From the NCBI GenBank assembly GCA_027621915.1, contig JAQCAD010000004.1:52817-116816 (forward strand): a DNA stretch of 64,000 bases. Direction: 5' to 3'. The position numbers were made by a program, and so were the translations under genes. Positions 18,321 to 26,475 of this stretch are shown here, one piece after another. Source of the stretch: Pseudomonadota bacterium. Its GTDB lineage: Bacteria > Pseudomonadota > Gammaproteobacteria > Steroidobacterales > Woeseiaceae. Under the pieces are notes generated by a model. It was not told where the DNA came from. It worked only from the letters and a program-made list of their open reading frames with translations, and did no database searches. Each line of letters starts with the position of its first letter. Positions within the stretch are counted from its first letter, which is position 1.

Positions 18321-20603
18321 TCAGAAGCGGAAGGTGTAGCTGAATTTGAAGGCGATATCTCCGGTCACCGAGGTGAATGACCGGTCCCGCGTATAGTCGA
18401 CAAACTCCCGGTTCAGCACCAGCACCATTTCGCGACCGGCGCGCGGCGCCCAGCGCAGAATGCTATTCAGTCCCAGCCCGTAACTGACATTGTCGTATTG
18501 TGCGAAGTTCTCCCAGTACCACGTATTCGTGAATGCGATATCGGCACGTAGCGAAACCAGTCGGGTTGTGAAGCTTCCACCAGCCAGTTCGATTTCAGTC
18601 GGGGAAAAACCTGCCGAAATCTTGAAATGAGCGTTGGGTCGCCACACGACCGAAGCACCTGGCGCCGATATCGTGCCGTCGTAAAAATCACCGCCACAGT
18701 AGAATGCCTCTACCGATACTTTACGAAATTCGCCCGACTCGCCGTTGACACAGTACTGGTCAAATGAGTAGTCGCCTGCGGGAATAGTTATTCCATCCGA
18801 AATTTCAAACGGCGAATCCAGGTACTCGTCAAACAGCTGGTAATGAAATGAGAGTCGGTCGCCATAGTGGTTATCGATTTCCAATGCGCGGAACGTCACG
18901 ACCTGCGATTGCAACGCTCCCTGGATCGTTTCGATTCGTTGATAATCGACGCCGCTGAACACCTGTCGAAAACCGCTGTTCTGCGGATACCATGTATAAC
19001 CTGCCTCAGCAGTCAGATCCCGCACATTGACTCGATTGACGAAACCGAGGGCCGGATAAAAATTTTCCTGTAATTCCTTGTAAGAAACGCCGCCGCGAAA
19101 ACCCACCGCATTGGGGAGTCGCAGGCTGACGCCAAATGCGGCGTCCTTGTCATTAAACCCCTCGGTGTCCGACTGCTGGTACCAGATTCCGCCCTCCAAT
19201 ACGCCGCCTTTGGACAGCCGGGTGTTCAGATAGCGGAAATCGATACCCACCAGCGAGTTGTGAGAATTTGAGTCTGGATCTCCATCGGTCAGGATGATGC
19301 CGACACTCGATTCCTCTAAAACGTTTCGCGCGAACCTGGCAACGAACAAGTCACTCGATTGCAGCGATTGAAATTCGTCCTGCTGGATACCGAGCATGCC
19401 GATGTCCCACCCGCCGACGCGACCGGTCAGCTTGCCCCCGGCATTGATGTCAATGGTCTCGCCGGACCCGCTTAATCCGATCCGGCGGGAAAAGAATGGC
19501 CGGCCGCTCTCTTGCTCTACCTGAGAAATCGTCGATCGATCATTGTAATTCCCTCCCCCACCGATTCGACCGAATTCGAAAATGTCGGTGTCCTGCAAAA
19601 AGAATGCGCGCCGTTCGGGAAAAAACAGGCCAAATCTCGTCAGGTTGATCTGGCGCTCATCAACGCCGCTCCCGGAAAAATCCGTGTTAAGTGTCAGCGC
19701 CGCAGTCAAGGCGGGAGTGAGCTTGTAGAAAATATCAACTGCAGGTTCAGTTGAATCTGATGACGTTCCAACTTCAAAGTTTTTTGACTCGCCGATTCGC
19801 ACCGACGGCACCACATCCAGTCCGATGCCCTGCTCCATTCCTGACAGGCTGCCAACCTCGCCGGACACGGAAGGATTCTGCGCCCGGTTGGATGACACCC
19901 AGCCGATATGTTCGGACTTTCGGCCAATGTAACGGGCGAAATTCAGGCCCCAGGTTTCGTTCGCAGGATCGAATGACAGCGTCTTGAATGGAACCTCCAC
20001 CTCCGCGATCCAACCCTGGTCATCGAGCTTCGTTTCGCCATGCCAGATTCCGCGCCACGCCCAATTTTCTTTGGTAACGTTTTCGTATAGCGCCTGATTA
20101 CGGACACCGTTCGCGGTCAAGTCGAAAATATACCCGCTACGACCTTGATGGAACGGATCGATCATGATGGTGAAGCTGTCTTCCCCGAACGAAAAGTCTC
20201 CTTGCCGCAGGACCATCGCACTGACCTTGTCCGGCTCCTTGTCAAAAAATCGTGCGGCGAGGTAAAGCGCGTCTTTCGTATAGACGACATAGATCAGCGA
20301 CTTTTCCGACGGCGGTCCGAATTCGTCGGGCTGTACCTGGTGCAGGTCATCAATGATCGTCGCAAAGGCCCACGCGTCATCGTCGAGTACGCCATCGAGA
20401 ACGGGCGCTTCCTCAACCATGAAAGCATCAACATGCTTGCCCGCGGAATTGATCATCTGAGCAACAGAAACGTCGATGCAAAATATCATCGACAATGCGG
20501 CAGCAGCGGTGGCTGGAATCAGGCGTGGGATCAATTCACGATTCCGTTTGGGCTTGAGCCCGCAGATTAACTCTTTGCTGAAAGGATATCCGGGCGGCCT
20601 CAC
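18321..20603 (-). CDS. DUF5916 outer-membrane protein with CBM9-like N-terminal domain
   Basis: The 760-residue protein has a long basic N-terminus and a signal segment ('LIPATAAAALSMIFCIDVSVAQ'). Residues about 60-230 resemble the CBM9-like domain ('PVLDGVLDDDAWAFAT', 'DALYLAARFFDKEPDK', 'DSFTIMIDPFHQGRSGY'). The remainder consists of alternating beta-strand sequence and ends with Phe in 'IAFKFSYTFRF', as expected for an outer-membrane barrel. Such proteins are frequent in marine bacteria and often lie near peptidase or polysaccharide genes; function is unknown. The N-terminal start is uncertain because the 30 residues before the signal core are unusually long. Confidence 0.8.
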   Translation of the reverse strand: MRPPGYPFSKELICGLKPKRNRELIPRLIPATAAAALSMIFCIDVSVAQMINSAGKHVDAFMVEEAPVLDGVLDDDAWAFATIIDDLHQVQPDEFGPPSEKSLIYVVYTKDALYLAARFFDKEPDKVSAMVLRQGDFSFGEDSFTIMIDPFHQGRSGYIFDLTANGVRNQALYENVTKENWAWRGIWHGETKLDDQGWIAEVEVPFKTLSFDPANETWGLNFARYIGRKSEHIGWVSSNRAQNPSVSGEVGSLSGMEQGIGLDVVPSVRIGESKNFEVGTSSDSTEPAVDIFYKLTPALTAALTLNTDFSGSGVDERQINLTRFGLFFPERRAFFLQDTDIFEFGRIGGGGNYNDRSTISQVEQESGRPFFSRRIGLSGSGETIDINAGGKLTGRVGGWDIGMLGIQQDEFQSLQSSDLFVARFARNVLEESSVGIILTDGDPDSNSHNSLVGIDFRYLNTRLSKGGVLEGGIWYQQSDTEGFNDKDAAFGVSLRLPNAVGFRGGVSYKELQENFYPALGFVNRVNVRDLTAEAGYTWYPQNSGFRQVFSGVDYQRIETIQGALQSQVVTFRALEIDNHYGDRLSFHYQLFDEYLDSPFEISDGITIPAGDYSFDQYCVNGESGEFRKVSVEAFYCGGDFYDGTISAPGASVVWRPNAHFKISAGFSPTEIELAGGSFTTRLVSLRADIAFTNTWYWENFAQYDNVSYGLGLNSILRWAPRAGREMVLVLNREFVDYTRDRSFTSVTGDIAFKFSYTFRF

Positions 20604-20622
20604 ATCACGGAACGATGACCAT

Positions 20623-20664
20623 AAAAAAACCGGTCCAGCGTATTCACCCCGAACCGGTGTTTCT
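20623..20664 (-). terminator. Rho-independent terminator after the aldolase gene
   Basis: On the minus strand an ACCGGTTC...GGACCGGT hairpin (20629-20636 with 20651-20658) is followed by a run of seven T (20623-20629 on plus as A). It lies directly after the aldolase stop codon at 20679 and before the DUF5916 gene. Confidence 0.65.
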
Positions 20665-20678
20665 TATGTCAAAACCTT

Positions 20679-21569
20679 CTACGTTGCGGATGCTTTGCAA
20701 ATACTGTCCAGCGATGAATTCAGCGTAGCGTCAAACTCCTTGGCCGATTGCTGAGCGCTCAGGCCCTCGGACAACGCTCGTGAGAAACTCGCGACCATTC
20801 CGTTTTGTCGTGACAATCGATTGTTGGCTTCGTCCCGTGAATAGCCGCCGGACAGCGCGACGACGCGAGCGACGTTTGGATGTGCAACGCAATCTGCGTA
20901 GAGATTATTTTTCTCAGGCAATGTCAGTTTCAACATGACTATTTCGTCCGCATCGAGACTGTTGAGTTGATCCATGATGGCGTCGTGAAGAATATTCTCG
21001 GCAGCGGCTTTGTCCGGGCAATGAATGTCGACTTCAGGTTCAATAATCGGCACCAGGCCGGCAGCAACGATTTGCCTGCCAACTTCGAATTGCTGATCGA
21101 CAACCGCCTTTATACCCGCCGCGTTGGCCTGCTTTATCACGGAACGCATTTTTGTTCCAAAAATGCCGGCAGCCCTGGCTTTCTTCAACAGTTCGCCGAG
21201 GCCGGGATTCGGTTTCATAAGTTGAGCGCCGTCAACTTCATCAGCCAGCCCTTTATCGACTTTCAAAAACGGAACGATTTTCTTCACGTCCCACAGATAG
21301 CTCGCAGTCGACCGGCCTTCAACCTGGCGGTCCATAGTGTTCTCAAAAAGAATCGCACCGAGAATGCGATCACCGCCGAATGACGGACTCGTCATGATGC
21401 GCGTTCTCATCGCATGAACGACATCGAACATTCCTTCGTCGTTTGACCAGGCGTCTGGCGTAACGCCGTAAAGTCCTAGTGCCTTCGGTGTGCTGCCACC
21501 GCTTTGATCCAGAGCGGCAATAAATCCTGGTGCGGTTCTGATCTTCTCAAGTTGCTTGGTGTTGCTCAC
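20679..21569 (-). CDS. fda: Class I fructose-bisphosphate aldolase (FbaB/Fda type)
   Basis: The 296-residue protein is close to Staphylococcus-type class I aldolase: 'GFIAALDQSGGSTPKAL', 'MRTRIMTSPSFGGDRILGAILFE' in pieces, 'VPFLKVDKGLADE' (Lys region), 'GTKMRSV', 'GLVPIIEPEVDI', 'VMLKLTLPE' with the Schiff-base Lys region, and 'VVALSGGYSRDEAN'. It cleaves fructose 1,6-bisphosphate without a metal. A GTG start at 21569 with AGGGGA upstream fits the family N-terminus better than the ATG at 21611. A terminator follows. Confidence 0.92.
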   Translation of the reverse strand: MSNTKQLEKIRTAPGFIAALDQSGGSTPKALGLYGVTPDAWSNDEGMFDVVHAMRTRIMTSPSFGGDRILGAILFENTMDRQVEGRSTASYLWDVKKIVPFLKVDKGLADEVDGAQLMKPNPGLGELLKKARAAGIFGTKMRSVIKQANAAGIKAVVDQQFEVGRQIVAAGLVPIIEPEVDIHCPDKAAAENILHDAIMDQLNSLDADEIVMLKLTLPEKNNLYADCVAHPNVARVVALSGGYSRDEANNRLSRQNGMVASFSRALSEGLSAQQSAKEFDATLNSSLDSICKASAT

Positions 21570-21665
21570 GATATCCCCTGATTTCTCAATTCCTGATGAA
21601 TGTTTGTGCACGGAATTCTACAGGATGTCAGCGGAAAATCGCGTGGAAAAACTGACTTATCGGGA

Positions 21666-23045
21666 CTATTCGATTGGATTGTCCGGCATATCGACGTAAG
21701 GGCGAACGCCGGAAATACGCGCGTGCATTCTCAGAATCGCCAGCCCCATACCGGCGGCTCCATGAAAAATTCCAGTATATGCAGCTCGTTCGCCACCCAT
21801 GAACTCCGGTGCATCGATCTCCCAGTGAGCGGTCCGTTCGTCCCGAATCGCTGCCCTGGCGATGTGAGACCAAAGATCGTTTCGCAGTGCAGTACCTTCG
21901 TCTGAAGCAGAGTCATCAACGCTCCAGTCACTAGCCAGAGACAGAACGCCGGCCCTGCCGAAACGCACGTCAAGCGACGTCGCTGGTTCAGCGAATGGTC
22001 GTGCTGGTGTGTTGGGCAGGCCAATATTCTGCAACGTGTGCCGGCTCATGCGTTCGTATTCGGATGCCGATTCTGCGTCAATACCGGTTTGTTGTAACCG
22101 GACAAAGAAAGATATCGTTCCCGTAAGGCCATGAGCCCAGCCGAACTCGTACAGCCCGTCCCATGCATCACTTCCCCATCCATACGGGATTCGGAGAATG
22201 TCGTCTTCGATCTCTGCGATCGATCTGATGTAATCGAATCCCGCCTGCGCCCCGAGTCGGAGTGACTCATCGCTTACCTGCGCTCCGACAGTGGCCAAAA
22301 CGTAAGCGACTCCGGCGGTGCCGTGGGAAAAATTCGGCAGATTGAATAGCTTGCTGCGTCGGAAGTACCAGAACTTTCCAACAGCTGCGTCAGCAGCCTC
22401 ACTGAGCAGGAATTGCGCGCCACGGTGCGCCAATGCCAGCGCGCGCACGTCGCGGGTCCGCTCGGCGTGCCAGGATAGATACAGGATGGTACCGGCATCA
22501 CCAAATAACAGATCGTTGAATTCATCGCTCCAGTGCAATCCTCGTTCATCAACGATTCCCCACTCGCTGAGCAAAGAGCTGACTTTTTCTATCGCTACTT
22601 CGTATTTTTCCTGGCGCGCATACGGCTGAACGTGCGCTAAAGCCACACCGATGCCTGATATCCCTGAATACAGACTGGCTCGGCGCTGATTCCCTTCAAA
22701 TACGCCCGGGTCATTCAATGTGGTGACCAGGTAGTCGGCGCCGCCCAAGGCAAGTTCGAGGTAATCCGGATTTTCGGTTGCCCGATACAGCGCAATGAAA
22801 AACAGGACCTTTCCCGCCACTCCAGATGCGAGGTCATAACTTACGACCTCAGGATTCAGTGCATCGTCCGGCCACACGGTGCCTTCTGCCGTCCGGACCG
22901 AACTGTTGGCGATCCATAGACCTACTTGCTCTGCCAGCTCCAGAGTTTCGCTGGCCAGATCATCATCGATTGGTTTCTCGGCAGCGGTCCCGGTTACGAG
23001 CGCGAGAACGATCACCGCCACAAAAAACCGAATGGCAGATCTCAT
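21666..23045 (-). CDS. Exported LanC-fold protein without cysteines
   Basis: The 459-residue product has a signal peptide (residues about 1-22, 'FFVAVIVLALVTGTAAEK') and the repeated GxxG helices of the LanC alpha/alpha toroid: 'DLASGVAGKVLFFIA', 'LYSGISGIGVALA', 'LFGDAGTILYLS', 'FSHGTAGVAYVLA', 'FGWAHGLTG' and 'GIFHGAAGMGLA'. LanC cyclases bind zinc through two Cys and one His; at the corresponding places this protein has Ala304-His305 and Phe427-His428, and it contains no cysteine anywhere. It therefore cannot be a classical lanthionine cyclase. Glycosidase-like toroids and degenerate LanC-like proteins are alternatives. No lantibiotic precursor or dehydratase gene is nearby. Confidence 0.75.
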   Translation of the reverse strand: MRSAIRFFVAVIVLALVTGTAAEKPIDDDLASETLELAEQVGLWIANSSVRTAEGTVWPDDALNPEVVSYDLASGVAGKVLFFIALYRATENPDYLELALGGADYLVTTLNDPGVFEGNQRRASLYSGISGIGVALAHVQPYARQEKYEVAIEKVSSLLSEWGIVDERGLHWSDEFNDLLFGDAGTILYLSWHAERTRDVRALALAHRGAQFLLSEAADAAVGKFWYFRRSKLFNLPNFSHGTAGVAYVLATVGAQVSDESLRLGAQAGFDYIRSIAEIEDDILRIPYGWGSDAWDGLYEFGWAHGLTGTISFFVRLQQTGIDAESASEYERMSRHTLQNIGLPNTPARPFAEPATSLDVRFGRAGVLSLASDWSVDDSASDEGTALRNDLWSHIARAAIRDERTAHWEIDAPEFMGGERAAYTGIFHGAAGMGLAILRMHARISGVRPYVDMPDNPIE

Positions 23046-23144
23046 TTTCGATGATGCCCGATGAAGTTAACAACCACGAGCATGGGACATTATTGAGTCG
23101 AACTAGTTTCGCTGGCAGGCCGCGAATATATATTGCAGCGGTCA

Positions 23145-23174
23145 CACGTGGGCCGGATTGATCCGACCCGCGTG
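23145..23174. other. Hairpin between small exported gene and LanC-like gene
   Basis: CACGTGGGCCGGAT (23145-23158) pairs with ATCCGACCCGCGTG (23161-23174) around a two-base loop, with two G-T type mismatches. There is no T-run on the minus strand, so it may be an RNA processing or stability element, or a weak terminator. Confidence 0.4.
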
Positions 23175-23194
23175 CGATCAAACAAACTCTCTTG

Positions 23195-23587
23195 TTAGCT
23201 GACTTCAGCGTTGTAAAGGCTGTTGGACGCGCAGGTACCAGCCGCTTCCAACGCGGCCTGGATCGCCATGCCCTCTTTGCCGTTTTCCGTCGACGCAGTC
23301 GCGGCCGACCAGGACTCGACGTTTGGATAGCTATCGGTGTAGATAAATCGCCCCGCCGTCAGATCACCAACGATGGGCGTCAGTATGGTGCTCGAGATAC
23401 CGGCCCCGGCGACGTTTGCGTTAACGAATTTGACCCACGCCGAATTGGCCGCGCGAACATCATCAATCGATTTTCCTTCGTTGATTGTACAGATATAGAC
23501 AACGCGGACAGTTGTGTCCGCGATCGCGGCACCGCCAAGCAATAGCAGTACAGACAACACCAGGACTTTTTCCAGAATTACTTTCAT
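23195..23587 (-). CDS. Small exported protein of unknown function
   Basis: I do not recognise this 130-residue protein by name. The ATG at 23587 is preceded by GGGG at a good distance and yields a clear signal peptide ('KVLVLSVLLLLGGAAIADTT'). The mature part, about 105 residues, has the strand-helix rhythm and the 'AGRFIYTDSYPNVESWSAA' segment seen in dimeric alpha/beta-barrel (ABM-like) domains, which is only a suggestion. Two Cys are present ('VYICTI' and 'AGTCAS'). It lies upstream of the LanC-fold gene on the same strand with a hairpin between them. Confidence 0.55.
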   Translation of the reverse strand: MKVILEKVLVLSVLLLLGGAAIADTTVRVVYICTINEGKSIDDVRAANSAWVKFVNANVAGAGISSTILTPIVGDLTAGRFIYTDSYPNVESWSAATASTENGKEGMAIQAALEAAGTCASNSLYNAEVS

Positions 23588-23769
23588 GATTTTCCCCATT
23601 ATTGTTTTTCGTTCATACATCGAATCGCCGGTGAACTACCAACAAATTCTCGAGTTAACAGCTTCAGTATAGACGGCGATTCGCGATCCGATTCCGGACA
23701 GCACAGGGCCGGTTAGTATGTGTGCCCCTCACTCGGGACGATGCGACCGCGATCGGCCCATCGAAGCGG

Positions 23770-24360
23770 CCCGGATCGATCGCAACAAATCTGACCGCGA
23801 CTCCACTCTCGTTGTGAACGGAGCAACCGGCGAAATCGAACAGGTCGGCGGAATTCGAAATCGCTGGTGCGGCGACTTGTTTTTGCAAAGAGAGACAGTC
23901 GCATTGAAAGATCTGCCCAGGAAACTATCCAGGGCGTGGCGCGACCAGATTGGCGAGGTGTTGCAAAGCGGCGAAACCCGGAACGGAGAATTCATCGCAA
24001 CCGATGGTGACCAATGCTCGACCGTCTTAACGGGGCAGGTCATTCAATCATTGTTGACGATTTCGGTACCGGGTACTCATCGCTGAGCTATCTCAAAAAG
24101 TTTCCGATCGATGTACCTAAGATCGATCGATCGTTCGTCACAGATTTGAAACCGAGCGGAGATAACATATCGATCTGCGCCGCAATCGTCGCGCTCGCAC
24201 ATAGTCTTAACCTGACGGTCATTGCAGAAGGTGTGGAATCAGTGCAACAGCAGAACCTGCTTTCTCAGCTGCGCTGTGACCAGATTCAGGGTTTTTATTT
24301 TTGCCGGCCGGTCAACGCGACAGACCTGGAACACTTCATTCGACGTTACCGGTCAGATGA
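23770..24360 (+). pseudogene. Remnant of a PAS/EAL cyclic-di-GMP signalling gene
   Basis: From 24014 the frame encodes the second half of an EAL phosphodiesterase domain: 'DDFGTGYSSLSYLKKFPIDV', 'PKIDRSFVTDL', 'VIAEGVESVQQQNLL', 'IQGFYFCRPVNATDLEHFI'. The EAL motif itself and everything before it are missing. Just upstream, in a different frame (about 23790-24000), lies PAS-like sequence ('LVVNGATGEIEQVGG', 'WRDQIGEVLQSGETRNGEF'). A GGDEF domain and the first half of EAL therefore appear deleted, leaving a frame change at about 24010. Past about 24360 the frame runs antisense into the neighbouring protease gene without a proper stop until 24631. Confidence 0.65.
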
Positions 24361-24850
24361 CGGCTTTACGTTTCCTGACTATTCCGTAGGCGCGATTGAT
24401 CTCCCGCCTTTCAATAACACCGAGACAGAATTCTGCTCCGGGATCGACAAGTACCCGATCATTCATCGCTTCCCTGCCGAGAAGCATTCGAAAACCCATC
24501 GAATCGCGATTCGCGAGGGTCAATTCAATCGGCCACATTCGATCACCGAGCGACAATGCGGTCCTGATCACGTAACGCTTTCCCTTGTCGCCGCTCGAGC
24601 TCTTGACGATCCTGCGATCGACGACTCTTGATTCACATCTTAAGGTCGTGCGTATATTCCTTTGTAACGGGTGAATCTCGAAACGGACCCATGACTCGCC
24701 GCCACGCTTGAAAGCATGAATATCGAACGCATGAATCGAGGACGTTTTAGCCCCGGAATCGACCCTTGCCTTGATCGCCGGTATTCCCAGTTCGGGAAAC
24801 CCGCACCATTCCTGGCTTCCGACGATGACTTTTTCGCCGTGATCGGACAT
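24353..24850 (-). CDS. RimB-like ATP-dependent zinc protease / retropepsin-like protein
   Basis: The protein has the family start 'VIVGSQEWCGFPELGIPAIK' followed by 'ARVDSGAKTSSIHAFDI', whose DSG is the retropepsin-like aspartate motif, and ends with 'MLLGREAMNDRVLVDP'. These small proteases are often linked to RimK. I chose the ATG at 24850 (165 residues), since homologues begin close to this point; the frame stays open to 24997 and adds 49 residues that I do not recognise. Its 3' end meets the EAL remnant in the opposite direction. Confidence 0.72.
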   Translation of the reverse strand: MSDHGEKVIVGSQEWCGFPELGIPAIKARVDSGAKTSSIHAFDIHAFKRGGESWVRFEIHPLQRNIRTTLRCESRVVDRRIVKSSSGDKGKRYVIRTALSLGDRMWPIELTLANRDSMGFRMLLGREAMNDRVLVDPGAEFCLGVIERREINRAYGIVRKRKAVI

Positions 24851-25108
24851 TTTCAATATTCCATTTGTATCGAAGCCTGCAATCGCAGTGTATTTCTTGT
24901 CCACCCTTACCCCGAATTCATCCAGTCCGGCGGTATGGCACAGAATACCCGTCGCATCTCCGTTGAGCCAGCGGTCAAGGTAAAACTTCTGTCGCAAAAA
25001 TTACTGCAAGGAAATTACCGCCACTGTCCCGGCAATAATTCCAAATCATTCGGCAGCGTCCTGTGACCCCTGTACACTTCGATGTAATTCATTCACACGA
25101 ACCTCAAC

Positions 25109-26338
25109 ATGTTAAAAGCACTTGCCCCGGTCGCCTCGCTGCTTGTCGGCGTCGCTATACTGCTGACAGGCCAGGGCCTGCAAGGCACGCTTCTGCCTGT
25201 GCGGGCGACTCTCGAGCAATTCTCAGTATTCGGCGTCGGCTTCATTGGCGGCACCTATTTCCTCGGCTTTACGCTTGGTTGTCTGTTCGGTGCCCGAATG
25301 ATCCGCAGCGTCGGGCACGTGAGGGTATTCGCTGCCATGACCGCAGCGGCATCTGCAGCGCCATTGCTGCACGGCCTCTGGATCAACATCTGGTCGTGGG
25401 CGCTATTGCGCTCTGTATCCGGCTTTTGTTTTGCCGTTCTGTACATGGTCATCGAGAGCTGGATCAACGAAAAGGCCTCTAACGAGAATCGCGGCACGAT
25501 ATTTTCGGCATACGCTTTGATTAACATGACTGTGCTGGCCGTCGGCCAGCAGATGTTGTTGCTCGAGGATCCGCGAACCCTGACGCTGTTTGCAGTGGCG
25601 TCGGTTCTGGTTTCCCTCGCCGCAGTTCCGGTAGTCCTGTCGACATCGGAACACCCGCGGCTGGTGAAATCGGTCAGCCTCAACATCGCCTATCTGTATC
25701 GGACGTCACCCGCCGGGATGCTCGGCGCACTGGCAACCGGGCTGGCGAATGGATCATTTTGGGCGCTTGCACCGGTTTTTGCGGCTTCTTATTCAGACGA
25801 TCTGGCACTCGCTGCCGGCGTCATGACGGCCTCGGTACTGGGCGGCGCCATCAGCCAGTGGCCACTTGGCCACTTCTCGGATCGCATCGATCGACGCTAT
25901 GTCATGGCATCGATCTCATTCGGAAGTGCCGCTATGGCCATCGCAATCTGGATTTTTGTAGATCGGCTGGTTCCCTTGCACATTGCAATGTTATGCGCCG
26001 CGTGGGGCGCCATGGCCTTTCCGCTAAATTCCATTTCTGTCGCACACGCAAACGATAAAGCACGCCCGAATGAATATGTCATGCTGTCCGGTGGCTTGCT
26101 GCTGATGTACGGCATGGGCGCTGTGGCGGGACCGATTATCTCCGCCACCTTGATGGGCTCCGTCGGCGCGGCAGGACTCTTTCTGTTTACGGCGCTCATC
26201 CATACGGTTTTACTCCTGTACATACTGAACCGCGTGCTGAGGGAAGCACCGCCAAGTGCGGACGATCATGTCCCGTTTGATGATGCGCTTGCCGGGGTAA
26301 CGACGACATCTCAGGTCTATGAGGAAGGCATGAAGTAA
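25109..26338 (+). CDS. MFS transporter, YcaD-like
   Basis: The 409-residue protein has about 12 hydrophobic segments. The loop between the second and third helix ('GARMIRSVGHVRVFAAM') and its counterpart in the second half ('LGHFSDRIDRRYVMA') are MFS motif A. 'MVIESWINEKASNENRGTIF' is typical of the YcaD-type drug/metabolite group. The substrate is unknown. It is the first of a run of plus-strand genes, with 137 bp to the next start. Confidence 0.85.
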   Translation: MLKALAPVASLLVGVAILLTGQGLQGTLLPVRATLEQFSVFGVGFIGGTYFLGFTLGCLFGARMIRSVGHVRVFAAMTAAASAAPLLHGLWINIWSWALLRSVSGFCFAVLYMVIESWINEKASNENRGTIFSAYALINMTVLAVGQQMLLLEDPRTLTLFAVASVLVSLAAVPVVLSTSEHPRLVKSVSLNIAYLYRTSPAGMLGALATGLANGSFWALAPVFAASYSDDLALAAGVMTASVLGGAISQWPLGHFSDRIDRRYVMASISFGSAAMAIAIWIFVDRLVPLHIAMLCAAWGAMAFPLNSISVAHANDKARPNEYVMLSGGLLLMYGMGAVAGPIISATLMGSVGAAGLFLFTALIHTVLLLYILNRVLREAPPSADDHVPFDDALAGVTTTSQVYEEGMK

Positions 26339-26475
26339 CGCGGATCGGATACTCCGGATCGGCAGGCAGATTGACCTGCCGCCGCCAAATCCCGACAATG
26401 GCTTGGCAGCAAGCCTTTAATCAAAACGATCCCATCGATCAAAAAGATCACAATAATTCGGGACTCTCAATAATC

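Noticed and set aside
21666..23587. Possible lanthipeptide cluster (LanC-like plus small protein)
   Set aside because: No LanB/LanM dehydratase, no precursor leader and no zinc ligands; the small protein has a Sec signal rather than a precursor pattern.
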